From Oncomelania hupensis (taxonomy: Eukaryota > Mollusca > Gastropoda > Littorinimorpha > Pomatiopsidae), in the NCBI GenBank assembly GCA_036898135.1, contig CM072511.1, positions 24,728,468 to 24,792,467 on the forward strand: a DNA stretch of 64,000 nt, written 5' to 3'. The position numbers were made by a program, and so were the translations under genes. The notes below the pieces were generated by a model. It was not told the DNA's origin, did no database searches, and worked only from the letters and a program-made list of their open reading frames with translations. Numbering within the stretch: the first letter of the stretch is position 1; each line of letters starts with the position of its first letter. Shown one piece after another: positions 59,565 to 64,000 of the stretch.

Positions 59565-60345
59565 ATCCAAGCAACCCTGACCTGTTTTAGTACTAGGCAT
59601 TGTTCCTAGGATGTTTTGTCAAACTTCATTCAGTGGGTCTTGAGAAATGGTGTCCAATAGACTGACAGACAGACATCTAGATCATCTGATTCACCCCTCC
59701 TCATCCCCCCACCCCCTGACTATTTCAAAGTATTAGTATGGAAAGTGTTTTTTTAAATAAATAAGTGAAGTTCTAAACGACTGGCCCATGAACTGACCGA
59801 CAATCAAACTGCTACTGAGGTATGGCCCATGATTTGGAGTACCCATATACCAAATATTGAGCAAAACGTGTTTAGCAACAAAATCCGGTGATCTTGACCT
59901 TTGCAATAAAGCTGGTAGGGAAAACAGGCCTTTAACCTTGGTAATTTTTTCTATGGAGTTTGATCAAAATTTGTTCAGTGATACGTGAAATGTGGCTTCC
60001 AACAGACCGAGAGACAGGCAGACTGACCAAATGACAAACGGACATTTGGCTTGTTCTGACTCCCGACGGTTTCAAAGTATTTCCAGATAAGTTTAGAAAT
60101 ACAAAAATTTTGCTCGGGCTTTAAAATGTTTGAAATATGATTCTTGTATATTACACTATACAGTATACTGTTTGACTGGGATCTTGCATACTTGGTACAT
60201 GGTGGGATTTACGGTAGAAATTTGGTGGACTTACCTATTCTTCTATACATGATGTATAATGCTTAGAACCAGTATTTTAATGTAGAAATTTGAATTTATT
60301 TGTCTTTTATGATATTAAACACCCTTATATTACCCCGTTAAATAG

Positions 60346-60420
60346 TGTAGGCACTGCAGGAGAATCTGTGGGAGCTGAAATGTCTCTTGCTGCAAGTGCT
60401 GTAAATTCAACTTCTACGAG
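60346..60420 (+). CDS. Gene B, exon 4 (75 nt)
   Basis: Acceptor TTAAATAG, donor TACGAG|GTGAGA. Phase 2 in and out. It encodes VGTAGESVGAEMSLAASAV and NSTST. Symmetric like exons 2 and 3. Confidence 0.75.
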
Positions 60421-60784
60421 GTGAGAGTTGCCTGAGCTCCTTTGATAGTGGTGTTGGAGACAGTTGTGTTCTAAACAGAGTTGTTCAGTTTCCGTTCCCT
60501 TCACAATGGAATGTTGTTTTGTGTTCTCTTAAGAGTGTTTTAGTGCATGGTAGATAACAATGAGGTGTGCCTACCATGCAGGTTTGACCTCACTCCAAGA
60601 TCAAAGTCACTGGAGTTGTTCAAAATCAGTTCATGTGACGTGGGTACCTCTGAATTGGAATATTGTTCTGTTCACTTCAGAATTGAGTGTTGTCTTCTGT
60701 TCACTTCAGAATGGAATTTTGTCTTTTGTTCACTTCAGAATTGAATGTTGTCTTCTGTTCACCAGAATGGAAATACCTGTGTTA

Positions 60785-61203
60785 CTTTATTGATTCTCAT
60801 GCATAGCAATGTGACCCTATATACTATCCCCAGCCACTCTCCCACCCCTCCCCCTATAAAATTATCAAGATTTTTGTAAATCTGTGCGCCATGAGTCCTA
60901 AATAGTCTAAAAATGACATTTTAAACAAAATATATTCGTCCGTTCATCTGTCTGTTCGCCGTCCGGCATCTGTGCAAAACTTGCAAATGGATTAATATCT
61001 CCGAAACCTATTTCAACTATCACAACCAAACTTGGTAATTCTTTGATGCATGATAGATATCAATGAGAAACACATACTATGCAAATTGGGTCAACCTCAC
61101 TCCAAGGTCAAGATCACTAGCCTGGAGCTGTCCAAAGTTGGCTAGTATAGGTACTTTGAAGTGACCTTGATTCTAAACTGTGAGAGATATAAAGTCCAAA
61201 CTT
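60785..61203 (-). repeat. Dispersed repeat T, copy 5, partial
   Basis: TGATTCTCATGCATAGCAAT start, CAACTATCACAACCAAACTT, and TGACCTTGA at 61162. Intron 4 of gene B. Confidence 0.82.
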
Positions 61204-61204
61204 G

Positions 61205-61284
61205 TTTGTACTTAGGGAGGATAGATTGATCGAGCGGCTAGGTGTTTGTACTTAGGGAGGATAGATTGATCGAGCGGCTAGGTG
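61205..61284. repeat. Perfect 40-bp tandem duplication
   Basis: The unit TTTGTACTTAGGGAGGATAG ATTGATCGAGCGGCTAGGTG occurs twice with no difference, at the end of repeat T copy 5. Confidence 0.95.
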
Positions 61285-61489
61285 TTTGTCTCGGGTCTTT
61301 TCCAGGCACCTTACTTTTAAGCTTTGAGGCAGTTAGGTCTAAAGCAACGCCTTAAATTTTATTATGTAGGATTTTTACTAAATGTTTGTTGAGTTTTGTC
61401 CTCTGTAAATTTTTCTTTAAATTCAGTTAAACGATAGACCATGCATGGTCAAGTGAAAAAAAAACAACAACAAAACTTTTGTTGTTTTA

Positions 61490-62236
61490 TTCATTATCTT
61501 TCAGGCCTTGTCCGCAAACATCTGACCACTGACGCTACTGTCAAACTCATTTCCTCTCTTGTTTTGTCACGCTTAGACTACTGTAACTCTCTCCTGGCTG
61601 GACTTCCTTCTTCTTCTATTTATCTGCTCCAACGTGTTCAGAACTCAGCTGCACATTTGGTTCTCAAAAAGAAAAAATCTTATCCTGTTACTCCCCTTCT
61701 ACATTCACTCCACTGGCTTCCAGTGTCTCATAGAATTATCTACAAAATCGCTATTTTCTGTTACAAGTGCGTCCATGGCTTAGCCCCTTCTGACCTCACC
61801 CAGAACATTCAATTCTATAAGCCTTCTAGAAATCTTCGTTCTTCCTCTGACACCCTCATGCTTCACATACCCCGCTACAAACTCTCTTCTGCTGACCGTC
61901 GATCTTTCTCAGTGCTTGGCCCTTCAACTTGGAACTCTCTTCCCCTCTCTCTTCGCAGCTCTCCAAACATAGCTACTTTCAAATCCAACTATCATCATCG
62001 TCATTCCTCCATTTTTTTTTTTATTCAGACCACCGCCACCCTACCCACCCCATCAACCATCCTTAGCTCTTCCCTCCTCCCTCCCTCCCTCGTCTTTTAT
62101 TCGTTAGCAAGTGTCTGATTTTATTTTGTATGAAGCCGGATGTTTAGAATGAATGCGTGAGTACTGCGCTTTGAACTGTTATTGTTCATTGGGAAAAAGC
62201 GTTATATAAATATCATTATTATTATTATTATTATTT
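61490..62236 (+). mobile_element. CR1/L2-like LINE 3' end with (ATT)n tail
   Basis: A long open frame to 62118 encodes LTTDATVKLISSLVLSRLDY, CNSLLAGLP, LQRVQNSAAHLVL, LLHSLHWLPVSHRI, CYKCVHGLAPSDL, NLRSSSDTLMLHIPRYK and RRSFSVLGPSTWNSLPLSLR, the post-RT region of CR1/L2 ORF2. The 3' UTR ends AAAGCGTTATATAAATATC and (ATT)n. It is 5'-truncated but little decayed. Intron 4 of gene B. Confidence 0.92.
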
Positions 62237-62473
62237 CACTTTTTTTTTTTTTTTGCTGTGATGCTAGGAGGCAGACTCTAGGCATTGGATGCTTTCAGCT
62301 CTTGAACTACAGGTAGATGAACGTGAACCAGCATATGCATGAAGTACCTTTTGGCCTGAACAAGTTGCAGAAGCTGTGTGGCCCGGGAAGATTGTAAATA
62401 ATGAAAAAACAAGTCAAGTGAAGAATTATGTTGAAACTTTATGAAAAATGGAATGGTGTTTGTGTGATTGCAG

Positions 62474-62586
62474 TCGAGTGGGCAGTACCCTGACAAGCGG
62501 TGTGGACGGTAGACCAGATAAGCCGTTGGACACGGCAGAAATTCCCAAGGCTAGCGAAGAGGCCACAAAGTTTCTGTCATCTTTAG
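62474..62586 (+). CDS. Gene B, exon 5 (113 nt), last exon seen
   Basis: Acceptor TGATTGCAG, donor TTTAG|GTAAGT. Phase 2 in, phase 1 out. It encodes RVGSTLTSGVDGRPDKPLDT and AEIPKASEEATKFLSSL. The second half looks like the start of a helical, folded part. Joined with exons 1-4 it gives about 83 residues before the window ends. I do not recognise the protein. Confidence 0.8.
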
Positions 62587-62602
62587 GTAAGTAATGCTGG
62601 TA

Positions 62603-63213
62603 CAGTGGAACCTCTCTACCTTATGTTGACAAAAACTTGAGAATGTTGACTTTAAAAGGGGTCTTTAAGAGCATAATGGTCTTTTGAGAGTGGGGAATAA
62701 CATCTTCTTTAGAAAAAGAGTTTCTTTTTTTGTTTTCTTTTTTTGTTTGTTTTTTTGATTAGAGAATTTCCCACCTTTTAAGTCATCTTTGTTCGGATAT
62801 TTTTGTGTGTGTTTTCCAACTTTAAGACTCTTTGCGATCGCAATGGCAGTCTCTCCTTTTTTGTGTCTGTTTACAACATTAACTCGATCTTCCAGAGATA
62901 AAAATTTTCTTTTCTTTGTAGACTCCCATCCCCCTTTCTTTGCTTCTCTCTCTGCCGCGCTCGTGATATGAATAAGTGAAATGCAAACCCCAAACGAGTA
63001 GAATCTAGAATGTGACGTTACAAGATGACGTCAAACTTATAGAAGATTACTTTATCGGCTGGCGTGTCACATATAGGTACCTGTCTGACTGTGCTGAGTT
63101 TTTATTGTGCAGTCATGCCAAAAAATCTGCAAAGATCGGTCGTCGTATAGAGAGTATACTGAAATAAAAATACATCGGTTAAAATAAAATTGTGTCGTTT
63201 GTAGGTTCCACTG
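62603..63213. mobile_element. 611-bp Tc1/mariner-like MITE
   Basis: Ends CAGTGGAACCT, perfect over 11 bp and inverted, with TA on the left and TT on the right. It starts 16 bp after the exon 5 donor. No coding capacity seen. Confidence 0.75.
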
Positions 63214-64000
63214 TTATTTTTTTTTTTTAAAACATAGTGGAAAACATCTTTTTAATGGAAAAAGGGTGTTTGTGTGGTGTGTGAGAGTTAATGGTGCGTG
63301 TGTGTGTGTGTGTGGGGTGTGAGGGGGTGTGTGGTGTGTGTGTGGGGTGTGTGTGGTTTGGGTGTAGACGGGAAATGTAGAAACAGTTACAGTGACGGAA
63401 ACGTCCAAAATTTCTTTTGACTTTTTTTACACTATTTTTTAGAAATACTTAGTTTTATAAATAGGGTTAAAAAAAAATGTCAAAATAATGTCAAAAAAAA
63501 ATAAAATAATGTCTGGTTTTTTTAACACATGCAACGTTTTTGTTTCTAACAGGCGTGTGTGGGTGTGGGTGTGTGTGTGTGTGTGGGTAATAACAAATTT
63601 TAACAAATGTTTTAATACATTGACATTTTTAATTTGACTTTTTTTTAAAATTTGTGGGGCAAAGTGTGTTGATCAAATTTGATGATGTAATTCACACAAC
63701 AGTAGCTAAATACACAGCAGCAGCAAAATATTTTGGACTATAATTGTGCAGCAATTTAAGAAAAAAAAAGAAGTTTAATACATCAAGAATGATAAAGTGC
63801 AGCGAAGGTATTAACAGTTCTGAATTGTAGAACAATGCAGTCAAGGTTTTGGCTATTCCAGATGTCTGAGATTTACGGTGATTGCATAGACCTGAAATTG
63901 TAAGATTCTGACGATGGTAGTTCAGGATGACAATTAATTAGATTAATAAGTACGCTTCACTCAAAAGCTAATTTTGAAAGGAAGATGCAGAAGGAGTGTT
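63214..64000. other. Intron 5 of gene B
   Basis: (TG)n-rich patches lie at about 63298-63362 and 63555-63590. No further exon is evident before the edge. Confidence 0.5.

Overview
The window is nuclear DNA from an animal with split genes and a very high load of mobile elements and microsatellites. Canonical GT-AG introns, LINE, Penelope-like, LTR and SINE sequences, dense (CT)n, (ATT)n and (TATC)n tracts and AT-rich intergenic DNA all say metazoan. The mix of SINEs with a GACGTTAA-type 3' domain, RTE-like LINEs with a GGATA tail and long TGACCTTGACCTT repeats suggests a mollusc, probably a marine gastropod. That placement is inference only.

Two host genes can be built exon by exon from splice sites and matching phases. 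Gene A, on the minus strand at 46240-39781, has six coding exons giving about 734 residues: a folded N-terminal part of about 250 residues that I do not recognise, then a long disordered Pro/Ser/Tyr/Asn/Gly-rich tail ending in a possible PDZ ligand. Gene B, on the plus strand from 52894 and running off the right edge, opens with a 35-nt coding exon and continues through symmetric phase-2 exons of 30, 21 and 75 nt and then a 113-nt exon. An ETS-type site lies about 150 bp upstream of its ATG. I do not recognise its product.

Layout. 1-4152: a non-LTR retrotransposon on the minus strand with an intact ORF1 (RNase H1-like hybrid-binding domain, coiled coil, SGNH esterase, poly-Q tail) and an unbroken ORF2 (endonuclease and start of RT) leaving the left edge. 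4.9-9.1 kb: two RTE-like LINE copies, one with a 5' inversion, and a solo LTR with a perfect 5-bp target duplication. 9.5-15.2 kb: a CR1/L2-like LINE end and many microsatellites, including 445 bp of pure TATC. 15.3-19.9 kb: a nest of LTRs, a SINE piece, a Penelope-like element with a GIY-YIG domain, and a 135-bp near-perfect palindromic MITE. 20.2-36.0 kb: ten copies of a 570-770-bp retroposon family of unknown type, at least six with 10-15-bp target duplications. 31.9-34.7 kb and several later stretches: a dispersed repeat rich in TGACCTTGA. 36-39.8 kb: AT-rich DNA and one TIR element. 39.8-46.2 kb: gene A with SINEs in introns. 48.6-49.8 kb: three tRNA-derived SINEs with clear duplications. 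50.9-52.1 kb: a TA-flanked TIR element with another inside it. 52.3-64 kb: gene B, its introns filled with RTE, CR1/L2, a tRNA/5S chimeric SINE and repeats.

The host genes do not form a visible pathway. What the window mostly records is layered transposition: many insertions can be ordered in time because one sits inside another with its target duplication intact.
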